Shown here in pieces: positions 27,485 through 36,160 of a stretch of 64,000 nt of DNA; positions within the stretch are counted from its first letter, which is position 1, and each line of letters opens with the position of its first letter. This stretch comes from Actinobacillus suis ATCC 33415 (GTDB taxonomy: Bacteria > Pseudomonadota > Gammaproteobacteria > Enterobacterales > Pasteurellaceae). The DNA lies in contig NZ_CP009159.1 in assembly GCF_000739435.1 (NCBI RefSeq), positions 1 to 64,000 of the forward strand, given 5' to 3'. A model generated the notes under the pieces. It did no database searches. It had not been told where the DNA came from and saw only the letters and a list, made by a program, of their open reading frames with translations. The translations under genes and the position numbers were made by a program.

Positions 27485-28972
27485 ATGAATATCGAAAATA
27501 GTTGTATTGTTATTTTTGGCGCATCAGGCGATTTAACTTTCCGTAAATTGATCCCAGCGCTTTATAACTTATTTAAAATTGGTCGACTCGGGGAGCATTT
27601 CTCGGTATTAGGTGTCGCTCGATCGGAGCTTACGGACGATTCTTTCCGCAGCAAAATGCGTGATGCCTTAATCAAATTTGAAAAAGCAGAAGGGCAATCA
27701 TTAGACGATTTCTGTACTCACCTTTATTATCAAGCGGTTAACACTTCTGATGCGGTAGATTATGCGAAGTTATTACCTCGTTTAGATGAGCTACACGATA
27801 AATACGGTAGCTGCGGTAACACGCTTTATTACCTTTCTACACCGCCAAGTTTATATGGCGTTATTCCGGAATGTTTAGCTGCTCACGGCTTGACCACCGA
27901 AGAATTCGGCTGGAAGCGTATCATTGTGGAAAAACCGTTCGGTTATGACATTAAAACTGCCAAAGAATTAGATGAAAAAATCCATCACTATTTTGAAGAA
28001 CATCAAATCTATCGTATTGACCACTATTTAGGTAAAGAAACGGTTCAAAATTTACTTGTACTTCGTTTTTCAAACGGTTTATTCGAGCCTTTATGGAACC
28101 GTAATTTCATTGATTACGTAGAAATTACCGGTGCGGAAGCAATTGGCGTGGAAGAGCGTGGCGGTTATTACGACGGTTCGGGCGCAATGCGTGATATGTT
28201 CCAAAACCACTTGTTACAAGTATTAGCCATGGTTGCGATGGAGCCGCCGGCAATTATTAATGCCGATTCAATGCGTGATGAAGTGGCGAAAGTGTTGCAT
28301 TGTTTACATCCGTTAACTGCTGAAGATGTGAAAAATAACGTGGTGTTGGGTCAGTACGTGAAAGGCGAAGTGGATGATCAAATGGTTGCCGGCTACTTAG
28401 AAGAGAAAGGCGTACCGGCAGATTCAAATACTGAAACTTATATGGCGCTTAAATGTGAGATCGATAACTGGCGTTGGGCGGGCGTTCCTTTTTATGTGCG
28501 AACAGGCAAACGTTTGCCAGTGCGTGTCACGGAAGTGGTGATTCATTTTAAAACGACACCACATCCGGTATTCAGCCAAAATGCACCGGAGAATAAACTA
28601 ATTATTCGTGTGCAGCCTGATGAAGGCATCTCAATGCGCTTCGGCTTGAAAAAACCGGGTGCAGGTTTTGATGCGAAAGAAGTTTCAATGGACTTCCGTT
28701 ACTCGGATTTAAGTTCGGCATCAAGCTTATTAACCGCTTATGAACGTTTATTATTAGATGCGTTAAAAGGCGATGCAACTTTATTCGCTCGTACTGATGC
28801 GGTACACGCTTGTTGGAAATTTGTGCAGCCGATTTTAGATTATAAAGCGGAGAGAGGCAGAATTTATGAGTACGAAGCGGGTACTTGGGGGCCGACCGAA
28901 GCGGATAAACTTATCGCGAAACACGGTAAAGTATGGCGTAAACCATCAGGTATGATGAAGAAAAAAGTATAA
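27485..28972 (+). CDS. zwf: Glucose-6-phosphate 1-dehydrogenase
   Basis: Zwf oxidises glucose-6-phosphate to 6-phosphogluconolactone with NADP, the entry to the pentose phosphate pathway. The 495-residue protein has the nucleotide-binding [20 protein letters not shown] near the N-terminus and the active-site [16 protein letters not shown] 27485 follows GGGAA; in-frame codons upstream are not conserved. pgl follows, separated by a paired repeat element. Confidence 0.97.
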   Translation: MNIENSCIVIFGASGDLTFRKLIPALYNLFKIGRLGEHFSVLGVARSELTDDSFRSKMRDALIKFEKAEGQSLDDFCTHLYYQAVNTSDAVDYAKLLPRLDELHDKYGSCGNTLYYLSTPPSLYGVIPECLAAHGLTTEEFGWKRIIVEKPFGYDIKTAKELDEKIHHYFEEHQIYRIDHYLGKETVQNLLVLRFSNGLFEPLWNRNFIDYVEITGAEAIGVEERGGYYDGSGAMRDMFQNHLLQVLAMVAMEPPAIINADSMRDEVAKVLHCLHPLTAEDVKNNVVLGQYVKGEVDDQMVAGYLEEKGVPADSNTETYMALKCEIDNWRWAGVPFYVRTGKRLPVRVTEVVIHFKTTPHPVFSQNAPENKLIIRVQPDEGISMRFGLKKPGAGFDAKEVSMDFRYSDLSSASSLLTAYERLLLDALKGDATLFARTDAVHACWKFVQPILDYKAERGRIYEYEAGTWGPTEADKLIAKHGKVWRKPSGMMKKKV

Positions 28973-28983
28973 ATTTAGCTAAC

Positions 28984-29100
28984 AAATCTCCCTTCCCCTC
29001 TTTACTAAAGAGGGGAGTAGATCGAGCATAATTCGTGTGCGGTGTAAATATTCAACTAAGCCGCCCCCTCTTTAGAAAAGAGGGGCTGGGGGAGATTTGA
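28984..29100. repeat. Paired REP-like hairpin element, copy 2 (zwf-pgl gap)
   Basis: Inverted ends AAATCTCCC (28984) and GGGGAGATTT (29090) bound a 117-base element. Inside each end is a hairpin (CCCCTCTTTACTAAAGAGGGG at left, CCCCTCTTTAGAAAAGAGGGG at right). The same units as at 12350-12441 are present but turned outward instead of inward. The centre (ATCGAGCATAATTCGTGTGC and following) is not shared with copy 1. Confidence 0.75.
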
Positions 29101-29123
29101 GTATGAATTAAAAGGAAATGTTA

Positions 29124-29822
29124 ATGAACTACATCACCTTCCCATCCGCTCAGCAAGCGGTGGAAAAAATTGCACAAGAATTTGTGTTATACAGCCAATT
29201 AAACCGTCCGGTACATATTTCATTATCAGGCGGTTCAACCCCGAAATTATTGTTTAAAACATTAGCGCAAGCGCCATTTAGTACGGCAATCCAATGGCAA
29301 AATCTGCATTTTTGGTGGGGTGATGATCGCATGGTGTTACCAACGGATCCTGAAAGTAATTATGGTGAAGTGCAAAAGTTACTCTTCGATCATATTCAAA
29401 TTCCTCAACAAAATATTCACCGTATTCGTGGCGAAGAACCGGTAGAACAAGAACTTGCAAGATTTTCACAAGAATTGACCGCTTGTGTGCCTGATTTAGC
29501 TTTTGATTGGATCATTCTCGGCATGGGGAATGACGGTCATACCGCTTCACTTTTCCCTCATCAAACCGATTTTAATGACCCGAATGTTGCAGTGATAGCC
29601 AAACATCCTGAAAGCGGTCAAATTCGTATTTCAAAAACCGCTAAATTGCTTGAGCAAGCAAAACGTATTACTTACTTAGTCACAGGTGCAGCAAAAGCGG
29701 AAGTCTTAAAAGAAATTTACGAAACTGAAGCAGAAAAACTACCGTATCCGGCGGCTCGTATTAAAGCGAAAAACGGTGTGACCGAATGGTATTTAGACCA
29801 AGAGGCGGCAAAATTATTATAG
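29124..29822 (+). CDS. pgl: 6-phosphogluconolactonase
   Basis: Pgl hydrolyses 6-phosphogluconolactone to 6-phosphogluconate, the second step of the oxidative pentose phosphate pathway. This is the DevB/SOL-type enzyme: SLSGGSTPKLLF, WWGDDRMVLPTDPESNYG and ILGMGNDGHTASLFP are present. ATG 29124 gives 232 residues and sits seven bases from AGGA; an ATG at 29118 is too close to the ribosome site. It lies downstream of zwf. Confidence 0.94.
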   Translation: MNYITFPSAQQAVEKIAQEFVLYSQLNRPVHISLSGGSTPKLLFKTLAQAPFSTAIQWQNLHFWWGDDRMVLPTDPESNYGEVQKLLFDHIQIPQQNIHRIRGEEPVEQELARFSQELTACVPDLAFDWIILGMGNDGHTASLFPHQTDFNDPNVAVIAKHPESGQIRISKTAKLLEQAKRITYLVTGAAKAEVLKEIYETEAEKLPYPAARIKAKNGVTEWYLDQEAAKLL

Positions 29823-29954
29823 CTTATAGATTATGAATGAAATTCATAATAAAGCTTAATATTTTTCAATGCGGGTATTGCATATTTGCATTGTTCTTTG
29901 TGATTGTTTCATTTAGGATTCCAATTAAATGAAAATCTTTAATAAGGAATTCCT

Positions 29955-31280
29955 ATGACGATTCAAACACAACAACATACAAATAATTTAAGGCACGCAA
30001 TTGATAACAGCCCTATGGGCGTATATCAATGGGCAATCGTAATCATGGCTGCCGTGATGAATTTTTTAGATGGCTTCGATGTATTAGCGATTGCATTTAC
30101 AGCGACGAATATTTCTAAAGAGTTCGGTTTATCTAAAACCGAATTTGGTGTGTTAGTCAGCGCCGGTTTAGCCGGTATGACGATTGGTTCGCTTTTCCTT
30201 GCGCCACTTGCCGATAAATTCGGTCGCCGTCCGTTATTATTACTTTCAGTGGCATTATCGGCGATTGGCTTGTTGATTTCAGGTTTAGCGACCACGCCAT
30301 TTATACTTGGTTTTTCACGTGTGATCACCGGTTTAGGGGTCGGCGGTATTTTAGTCGGCACCAATGTGATTACTAGTGAATATTCTTCAAAGAAATGGCG
30401 TAGTTTTGCCATTAGCGTTTATGCGGCGGGTTTCGGTATTGGTGCGATGATCGGCGGTATGATGGCAAAAGAATTACAAGCGGCTTATAGCTGGCATGCG
30501 GTTTATTTTGCCGGCGCTGCAATGACTGCGGTAGTGTGGGTGGTGTTATTTATTTGGTTACCGGAGTCGATCGACTTTTTAACCACCAAGCAACCGGCAA
30601 ATGCGAAAGCGCGTTTAAATCAAATTGCAGCAAAAATCGGTTTTGGGTTTAATGGTGAATGGGATTTACCGGTAAAAGTAGAAGCGGTAAAAACTAAACT
30701 ACCGATTTCACAACTATTTAGTGATAAATATCGCCGCTCGACATTACTATTATGGCTTTCATTCTTTGCCATTATGTTCAGTTTCTACTTTATTAGCTCG
30801 TGGACCCCTGCATTGCTCAAAGAAGCGGGAATGACGGTGGAAGATAGTATCAACGTGGGGATGGCAATTTCGATCGGCGGTGCCGGCGGTTCATTAATCT
30901 ACGGTTTAATTGCCAGCCGTTGGCAGGCAAGAGCAGTATTAATGCTATTTACCGTGTTATCAGCAATTGCGATTGTGGTGTTTATTCTTTCATCTTCAGC
31001 GCTCGGTGTGGCGATGGCAATGGGAGTTGTTGTCGGTGCGTTAGTGAACGGTTGTATCAGTGGTTTGTACACCATCAATCCGGCAACTTATGATGCGGAT
31101 ATCCGTAATACTGGTGTGGGCTGGGCGATTGGTGCAGGGCGTGCAGGTTCGATTCTTGCACCGACAGTGGCGGGAATGTTGCTCGACGGCGGCTTGGCGA
31201 AACAAGATTTATACATCGCTGTAGCTGGTGTAATGTTACTATCAACTGTGGCGCTAGCATTCAAGAAGTCACACGTATAA
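29955..31280 (+). CDS. MFS transporter, aromatic acid:H+ symporter-like (AAHS family)
   Basis: This is a 441-residue, twelve-helix major facilitator. The loop 2-3 motif DGFDVLAIAFTA followed by GLAGMTIGSLFLAPLADKFGRRPLLL is typical of the AAHS subfamily (PcaK, BenK, MhpT relatives), where Asp and Gly residues in DGFD are needed for substrate uptake. Substrate here is unknown; no aromatic degradation genes are adjacent. It sits between pgl and a racemase gene in a stretch that interrupts the pentose phosphate genes. Confidence 0.85.
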   Translation: MTIQTQQHTNNLRHAIDNSPMGVYQWAIVIMAAVMNFLDGFDVLAIAFTATNISKEFGLSKTEFGVLVSAGLAGMTIGSLFLAPLADKFGRRPLLLLSVALSAIGLLISGLATTPFILGFSRVITGLGVGGILVGTNVITSEYSSKKWRSFAISVYAAGFGIGAMIGGMMAKELQAAYSWHAVYFAGAAMTAVVWVVLFIWLPESIDFLTTKQPANAKARLNQIAAKIGFGFNGEWDLPVKVEAVKTKLPISQLFSDKYRRSTLLLWLSFFAIMFSFYFISSWTPALLKEAGMTVEDSINVGMAISIGGAGGSLIYGLIASRWQARAVLMLFTVLSAIAIVVFILSSSALGVAMAMGVVVGALVNGCISGLYTINPATYDADIRNTGVGWAIGAGRAGSILAPTVAGMLLDGGLAKQDLYIAVAGVMLLSTVALAFKKSHV

Positions 31281-31290
31281 ACTCATTATT

Positions 31291-31312
31291 TAAGGTGGGA
31301 AACTCCCACCTT
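31291..31312 (+). terminator. Hairpin after the MFS gene
   Basis: AAGGTGGGA / TCCCACCTT, perfect nine-base arms around a short loop, 11 bases after the stop; only three T follow, so termination may be weak. Confidence 0.55.
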
Positions 31313-31323
31313 TAGGCATTTCC

Positions 31324-31367
31324 AAGTAGGTCGAATTTGCAAACTTTTCTGCAAATTCGACCGCTTG
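31324..31367 (+). terminator. Uptake-signal-type inverted pair before the racemase gene
   Basis: CAAGTAGGTCGAATTTGC and GCAAATTCGACCGCTTG form a stem around AAACTTTTCT. The left copy deviates from the consensus uptake word. It lies immediately upstream of the ribosome site (AAGGAG) of the racemase gene. Confidence 0.5.
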
Positions 31368-31381
31368 CGTAAGGAGAAAGT

Positions 31382-32089
31382 ATGAAAACACTTGGCATCT
31401 TAGGTGGAATGAGCCCGGAAAGTACGGTTTCTTATTATCTGAATATCAACCGAGCAGTCAATCAGGCATTAGGCGGTAATGCCAGTGCTAAGATCCTTAT
31501 GTCGAGTGTCGATTTTGCTGAAATAGTCCAATGCCAAAAAAGTGGTGATTGGCAAAAAGCAGGTGAAATTCTTGCGCAACAAGCTAAATTACTTGAACAA
31601 GCAGGGGCGGAAGGTATTTTACTTGCCACTAACACAATGCACAAAGTGGCCTCTCCGATTGTTGAAGCGATTTCAGTGCCGTTTTTACATATTTTGGATG
31701 CGGTTGCAGATAGTATAAAAGCGAAAGGTTTAACCACTGTTGCCTTGCTAGGCACAGCTTTTACGATGAGTGATAATTTTTATGTGGACGGGTTACGTCA
31801 ACGTGGGATCACGCCGTTAGTCCCTGATGAACAAACTCAGCAAGAAATTCATCGCATTATTTTTGAAGAACTATGCGTAGGGCAATTTTTACCGCAGTCG
31901 AAAGCGTTTTATCTTAAAACAATTGAAAAGCTAACAGCTCTCGGTGCTCAAGGCGTTATTTTAGGTTGTACGGAAATCGGTTTATTAATCAATCAATCGG
32001 ATTCAGCCCTACCGTTTTTTGATACAGCGGAATTGCATAGTGAAATGGCTGTGGGGTTTGTGTTGAGTGGATATAAACAGTCATTGTAG
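31382..32089 (+). CDS. Amino-acid racemase of the aspartate/glutamate racemase family (YgeA-like)
   Basis: The 235-residue protein starts MKTLGILGGMSPESTVSYY, the family hallmark. Instead of the two catalytic cysteines of classical aspartate or glutamate racemases, the first position is Thr83 (LLATNTMHK) and the second Cys196 (VILGCTEIG). This Thr/Cys pair is the arrangement reported for the E. coli YgeA type, which acts on L- to D-glutamate or related amino acids. AAGGAGAAAGT upstream gives a strong start. The neighbouring AAHS transporter may or may not be functionally linked. Confidence 0.85.
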   Translation: MKTLGILGGMSPESTVSYYLNINRAVNQALGGNASAKILMSSVDFAEIVQCQKSGDWQKAGEILAQQAKLLEQAGAEGILLATNTMHKVASPIVEAISVPFLHILDAVADSIKAKGLTTVALLGTAFTMSDNFYVDGLRQRGITPLVPDEQTQQEIHRIIFEELCVGQFLPQSKAFYLKTIEKLTALGAQGVILGCTEIGLLINQSDSALPFFDTAELHSEMAVGFVLSGYKQSL

Positions 32090-32130
32090 TAAACTAGCTA
32101 GGATCATTGTTTATAGCTAAAAGGAATTAT

Positions 32131-32586
32131 ATGAATTGGGATATGAATGTATTTAATCTTTCTAATATTGCCGATATTTTATCTATTTTAGGAGCTTTTT
32201 TATCTCTGTTTAACTTATTATTTATAAAAAGAATAAAAGAAAGTCTTTTATTGCGAATTAATATAAAAAGATATAAAAAGGAACTTAAAGATAGAGTTCA
32301 ACTCTTAGCAAATTATTTAAATGAATATAGAGATAATAAGAATAATATAAAAGAATTGATAAATATAATTGATATTAAGGCACAACATATAAAATCACGT
32401 AATAAAAATATATCTAAACATATAAAAGAATTACATAGAATGATTAAGGAATATAATAGAAATATGAAAAAAGGACATGATGAATCAATAATTGAAGATC
32501 AAGTTAGAGAAATCAAAACACAGCTTACAATTATAGTGGAAGAATTGAATGAACAAGAACAATCATATAAATTAGGTGGGAATTAG
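32131..32586 (+). CDS. Hypothetical AT-rich membrane-anchored coiled-coil protein
   Basis: This 151-residue protein is not recognised as a known family. Start ATG 32131 follows AAAAGGAATTAT. A hydrophobic segment (about 10-35, IADILSILGAFLSLFNLLFI) is followed by a basic patch (KRIKESLLLRINIKRYKKE) and a long charged helix rich in Lys, Glu, Asn and Ile to the end, with the look of a cytoplasmic coiled coil. The codons are markedly A/T-rich (AAA, AAT, ATA, AGA), unlike the surrounding housekeeping genes, suggesting recent transfer. The next gene starts two bases after its stop, so the two form a unit. Confidence 0.6.
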   Translation: MNWDMNVFNLSNIADILSILGAFLSLFNLLFIKRIKESLLLRINIKRYKKELKDRVQLLANYLNEYRDNKNNIKELINIIDIKAQHIKSRNKNISKHIKELHRMIKEYNRNMKKGHDESIIEDQVREIKTQLTIIVEELNEQEQSYKLGGN

Positions 32587-32587
32587 T

Positions 32588-32947
32588 ATGATGCTAAGAA
32601 GTGAAATTATTTTTTTTATAGATAAGCTAATAAAAATGACTCAGCATGGGAAATTAAGTTGGAATAAGGTTAAGCCTGTTATGAGAATGAATTCCAGTGT
32701 TGAGTATGTTGATGTTGTATATGAAGCTTATCTTGAAAATATGATTGTCTGGATTTATCAGAAAAATTATAAATATTATTATGATGAAATTGATTTTAGT
32801 TGGGATAAGGAAATAGTGATAGAATTAATAGATCCAGAGACTCATCTTGTTATGCAAGAATTGAAAGCTAGTAATGCTGGAGAACTATTAAATGCGATTA
32901 ATTATAAATCTATACATAGCTTTTATTCACGAGTATTAGAAAAATAA
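32588..32947 (+). CDS. Hypothetical AT-rich 119-residue protein
   Basis: This is a small soluble protein of unknown function. Start ATG 32588 lies seven bases from GGTGGG at the end of the preceding gene; ATG 32591 is also possible. The pattern (helical start IIFFIDKLIKMTQHGKLSWNKVKP, central beta strands VYEAYLENMIVWIYQKNYKYYYDEIDF, WDKEIVIELID, C-terminal helix ELLNAINYKSIHSFYSRVLE) resembles small accessory proteins often seen in variable gene islands, but no function is assigned. Same A/T-rich codon use as its upstream partner. Confidence 0.6.
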   Translation: MMLRSEIIFFIDKLIKMTQHGKLSWNKVKPVMRMNSSVEYVDVVYEAYLENMIVWIYQKNYKYYYDEIDFSWDKEIVIELIDPETHLVMQELKASNAGELLNAINYKSIHSFYSRVLEK

Positions 32948-33152
32948 CTTATCGATTCATAAATATCTTTGATAGATCTGACTTATGTTCAATATAGTTT
33001 AAAGATATCCATCATGAGATAGATATTAGCGACAACCTAGCACTTACGTACTAGGTTATATATAAGTATTGCCACCCTGTGGCAAAGGACAGATTACTTG
33101 GTTGCAGAGCAACCATACAATTTATTAGCCCCATACGTTAGTGTGGGGAACA
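32948..33152. other. Hairpin-rich spacer upstream of gnd
   Basis: No gene is seen. Four short hairpins follow each other: AACCTAG...CTAGGTT (about 33034-33057), GCCACCCTGTGGC (33071-33083), GGTTGCAGAGCAACC (33100-33114) and CCCCATAC-GTTA-GTGTGGGG (33129-33148). None has a T-run. The A/T-rich left part matches the orphan gene pair; the right part is more like the host. Confidence 0.4.
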
Positions 33153-33199
33153 GCAAGCGGTCAATTTTGCAAAAAATTTTACAAATTCGACCGCTTGTA
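33153..33199 (+). terminator. Uptake-signal inverted pair before gnd
   Basis: GCAAGCGGTCAATTTTGC (33153) and AAATTCGACCGCTTG (33184) form a stem about 30 bases before the gnd start. Confidence 0.5.
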
Positions 33200-33226
33200 A
33201 CGAATCAAAACCAACAGGAGAAAACA

Positions 33227-34681
33227 ATGTCAGTAAAAGGCGATATTGGCGTTATCGGTTTAGCGGTAATGGGTCAAAACTTAATTTTAAATATGAACGA
33301 CAACGGTTTTAAAGTGGTTGCGTATAACCGCACGACTTCAAAAGTGGATGAGTTCTTAGCAGGTGCGGCGAAAGGCACAAATATTATCGGTGCTTATTCG
33401 TTAGAAGATTTAGCGGCGAAATTAGAAAAACCGCGTAAAGTGATGTTAATGGTGCGTGCCGGTGAAGTGGTAGATCAATTTATTGAGGCACTTCTTCCGC
33501 ATTTAGAAGAAGGCGACATCATTATTGACGGCGGTAACTCAAATTACCCTGACTCAAACCGTCGTGTTAAAGATTTAGCGGCGAAAGGTATTCGTTTTAT
33601 CGGTACCGGTGTTTCGGGGGGGGAAGAAGGGGCGCGTCACGGACCTTCAATTATGCCTGGTGGTAACATTGAAGCGTGGGAACACGTTAAACCGATTTTA
33701 CAAGCAATTTCAGCGAAAACCGATAAAGGCGAGCCTTGCTGTGACTGGGTGGGCAAAGAAGGTGCGGGTCATTTCGTGAAGATGGTTCACAACGGTATTG
33801 AATACGGCGATATGCAATTAATTTGCGAAGCTTACCAATTCTTAAAAGACGGTTTAGGTTTAAGCTACGATGAGATGCAAGCAATTTTCCAAGAGTGGAA
33901 GAAAACCGAATTAGATAGCTACTTAATCGACATCACTACTGATATCTTAGGCTACAAAGACGAAGACGGCACACCGTTAGTTGAGAAAATCTTAGATACT
34001 GCAGGTCAAAAAGGTACAGGTAAATGGACCGGTATCAATGCGTTAGATTTCGGTATTCCATTAACCTTAATCACTGAATCGGTATTTGCTCGTTGTGTAT
34101 CTTCATTTAAAGATCAACGTGTTGCAGCTTCGAAATTATTCAACAAAACTATTACACCTGTTGAAGGCGATAAAAAAGTGTGGATTGAAGCGGTTCGTAA
34201 AGCATTACTTGCTTCAAAAATTATTTCTTACGCACAGGGCTTTATGTTAATTCGTGAAGCATCAGAAAATTTCGGCTGGGATATCAACTACGGCGCAACC
34301 GCACTTTTATGGCGTGAAGGTTGTATCATCCGTAGCCGTTTCTTAGGTAACATTCGTGATGCGTATGAAGCAAATCCAGACTTAGTATTCTTAGGTTCAG
34401 ATGATTACTTCAAAGGCATTTTAGAAAATGCAATGGCAGACTGGCGTAAAGTGGTAGCAAAATCGATTGAAGTGGGTATCCCAATGCCATGTATGGCATC
34501 TGCGATCACGTTCTTAGACGGTTATACTTCAGAGCATGTGCCAGCAAACTTACTGCAAGCACAGCGTGACTACTTTGGTGCGCACACTTATGAACGTACC
34601 GACAAACCACGCGGTGAGTTCTTCCACACTAACTGGACAGGCCGTGGCGGTAATACTGCTTCAACGACTTATGATGTGTAA
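33227..34681 (+). CDS. gnd: 6-phosphogluconate dehydrogenase, decarboxylating
   Basis: Gnd oxidises and decarboxylates 6-phosphogluconate to ribulose-5-phosphate, making NADPH; it completes the oxidative branch with zwf and pgl upstream. The 484-residue protein begins MSVKGDIGVIGLAVMGQNLILNM and has the family signature ILDTAGQKGTGKWTG. ATG 33227 follows CAGGAGAAAACA; the frame is open upstream through the hairpin spacer but this is not conserved. A run of eight G (33616-33623) codes the conserved SGGEEGARHGPS segment. Confidence 0.97.
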   Translation: MSVKGDIGVIGLAVMGQNLILNMNDNGFKVVAYNRTTSKVDEFLAGAAKGTNIIGAYSLEDLAAKLEKPRKVMLMVRAGEVVDQFIEALLPHLEEGDIIIDGGNSNYPDSNRRVKDLAAKGIRFIGTGVSGGEEGARHGPSIMPGGNIEAWEHVKPILQAISAKTDKGEPCCDWVGKEGAGHFVKMVHNGIEYGDMQLICEAYQFLKDGLGLSYDEMQAIFQEWKKTELDSYLIDITTDILGYKDEDGTPLVEKILDTAGQKGTGKWTGINALDFGIPLTLITESVFARCVSSFKDQRVAASKLFNKTITPVEGDKKVWIEAVRKALLASKIISYAQGFMLIREASENFGWDINYGATALLWREGCIIRSRFLGNIRDAYEANPDLVFLGSDDYFKGILENAMADWRKVVAKSIEVGIPMPCMASAITFLDGYTSEHVPANLLQAQRDYFGAHTYERTDKPRGEFFHTNWTGRGGNTASTTYDV

Positions 34682-34715
34682 GATATCTCTGAACTAATTG
34701 CTTAGAGAAGCTTCT

Positions 34716-34751
34716 AAAAAGCGGGTAATGACTGAATTACCCGCTTTTTTT
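34716..34751 (+). terminator. Terminator after gnd
   Basis: AAAAAGCGGGTAAT / ATTACCCGCTTTTTT, perfect fourteen-base stem with a six-base loop and T-run. Confidence 0.93.
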
Positions 34752-34772
34752 AACTCAAATTAGGATTTCACT

Positions 34773-35099
34773 ATGAAAAAATTACTCGGTATTTCTACTT
34801 TGGCAGTGTTATTAGCAGCGTGTTCATCACCAAATGAGCCTACTCAGGTCTCTCAAGTTACAGAAGCGGATTCGCTCGCAAAAGTAGAAGAAGCTTTAAA
34901 AGCTTGTCAAGAATCTGTCGGTGAAAGCAAAGATCAAATTAAATTTGATGCTTGTATGAAAGAAAAAGGATTTGAAAGACCGGCGCAGCAGGAACAAGCT
35001 GTACAGCAAGTGCAAGAGACGGCAAAAGAAAACGCTACGGCGGTAAAATCAGAAGCTAAAAAAGCAGTTAAAAAAGTGAAAAGCACTAAAACCAAATAA
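34773..35099 (+). CDS. Small predicted lipoprotein
   Basis: This 108-residue protein has a lipoprotein signal (MKKLLGISTLAVLLAACSS, lipidated Cys17). The mature part is polar, with Cys42/Cys61-type residues in ALKACQESVG and FDACMKEKGFERP, a pattern seen in small Pasteurellaceae lipoproteins, then a Gln/Glu-rich stretch and a Lys-rich tail (KSEAKKAVKKVKSTKTK). Function unknown; it probably sits in the inner leaflet of the outer membrane. Stands alone between two terminators. Confidence 0.8.
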   Translation: MKKLLGISTLAVLLAACSSPNEPTQVSQVTEADSLAKVEEALKACQESVGESKDQIKFDACMKEKGFERPAQQEQAVQQVQETAKENATAVKSEAKKAVKKVKSTKTK

Positions 35100-35105
35100 C
35101 TAAAA

Positions 35106-35131
35106 TGCCTCTCGAATGAGAGGCTTATTTT
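35106..35131. terminator. Terminator after the lipoprotein gene
   Basis: GCCTCTC-GAAT-GAGAGGC followed by TTATTTTT. Lies between the convergent lipoprotein and cysZ genes. Confidence 0.8.
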
Positions 35132-35158
35132 TGCAAAATACGGGAGAAATCAGACCGC

Positions 35159-36040
35159 TTAATGAGGCTTAATATCACCGTTACGTACGTCAGGATTTAC
35201 TGCGCCAGAACGTGTTTCCGTACTGAGTTCTCTGCTTGGTTTTGTGGTGTAGTCAGCTCTGTCAAAATCACCGGTTCTCCCTAACATAAAGTTACGATAT
35301 TCTTCGACCCACATGGCGGTTGCACCGCAGACGGCAACCGGCATCACGACTAAATTCACAAAAGGTAAAGCGGTAAAAATACTCACAAATGTGCCAAAGG
35401 TGAAATTTAAAATCTTGCGTTGCCCAAGAGCATTGCGCATACGTTTAAAACTGATTTTATGATTATCGAATGGGTAGTCACAATATTGAATGGCTAATAA
35501 CCAAGCGCCAAAAACAAAAGTTAATACAGGCACAATAGTTTGCCCGATGACCGGTACAAAACTTAATAAAAACAATGCAATAAAACGAGGGATGCTATAC
35601 ATCATCTTTTGCCATTCACGTTTTAGCATACGCGGTACGTCTTTTAGCATTTCCGCTACCGTCATATTGTTAAGCTGTTCACCCGTCAATTGTAATTCAA
35701 CTTTTTCCGCCAGCAGCGCATTAAACGGTGCGGCAATAAAATTGGTAATAGTAGTAAAGGTAAAGTAAAACAGCATAATTAAAGACAGCACAGCAAGCGG
35801 TACTAAAATAATGGTTAACCAATCCAACCATGACGGCATAAAGCTGACGATCCAATCCGCCCAACCTACAATATTGCCAATAAAAAACCATAGCAGTGCA
35901 ATCATCAGTACACTGTTAATAGCGATGGGAATTAATACAAATGGTAGGAGCTTGCGTTGCAGCATAAGCCTCCAGCCATAGATAAAGTAATGAAACCCTA
36001 AGCCTAAATCGCTTTGCGGTTCGTTAAATGCAGATGACAT
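35159..36040 (-). CDS. cysZ: Sulfate transporter CysZ
   Basis: CysZ is an inner-membrane sulfate permease serving cysteine synthesis. The 293-residue protein starts MSSAFNEPQSDLGLGFHYFIYGWRLMLQ and has about four to six hydrophobic segments, with FNALLAEKVE and RIPRFIAL-like family segments (here SIPRFIALFLLSFVP). The polar C-terminal tail (TTKPSRELSTETRSGAVN) is longer than in E. coli. ATG 36040 is chosen for the conserved N-terminus. It is divergent from zipA, the same neighbour as in E. coli. Confidence 0.92.
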   Translation of the reverse strand: MSSAFNEPQSDLGLGFHYFIYGWRLMLQRKLLPFVLIPIAINSVLMIALLWFFIGNIVGWADWIVSFMPSWLDWLTIILVPLAVLSLIMLFYFTFTTITNFIAAPFNALLAEKVELQLTGEQLNNMTVAEMLKDVPRMLKREWQKMMYSIPRFIALFLLSFVPVIGQTIVPVLTFVFGAWLLAIQYCDYPFDNHKISFKRMRNALGQRKILNFTFGTFVSIFTALPFVNLVVMPVAVCGATAMWVEEYRNFMLGRTGDFDRADYTTKPSRELSTETRSGAVNPDVRNGDIKPH

Positions 36041-36160
36041 ATAGATTCGATCCTTAATTTGTTCAAAATTTGGAAAGAAATATGTTAAGCTACGCACATT
36101 ATTTTCGCAAATAGTGAAATTTAAATTTTGTAGATTATCTTAAGTGAAAGAGGACCCCAG

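Noticed and set aside
30026..30412. 128-codon open frame antisense to the MFS transporter gene
   Set aside because: Mirror of membrane-helix codons; no start context or similarity.
33129..33157. Sequence resembling a type I-E CRISPR repeat (GTTCCCCACACTAACG... on the minus strand)
   Set aside because: Single copy, no regularly spaced repeats around it and no cas gene in the window.
33616..33623. Run of eight G in gnd as a phase-variation site
   Set aside because: It codes the strictly conserved Ser-Gly-Gly segment of 6-phosphogluconate dehydrogenase in an essential-type housekeeping gene; the run follows from codon choice and function.
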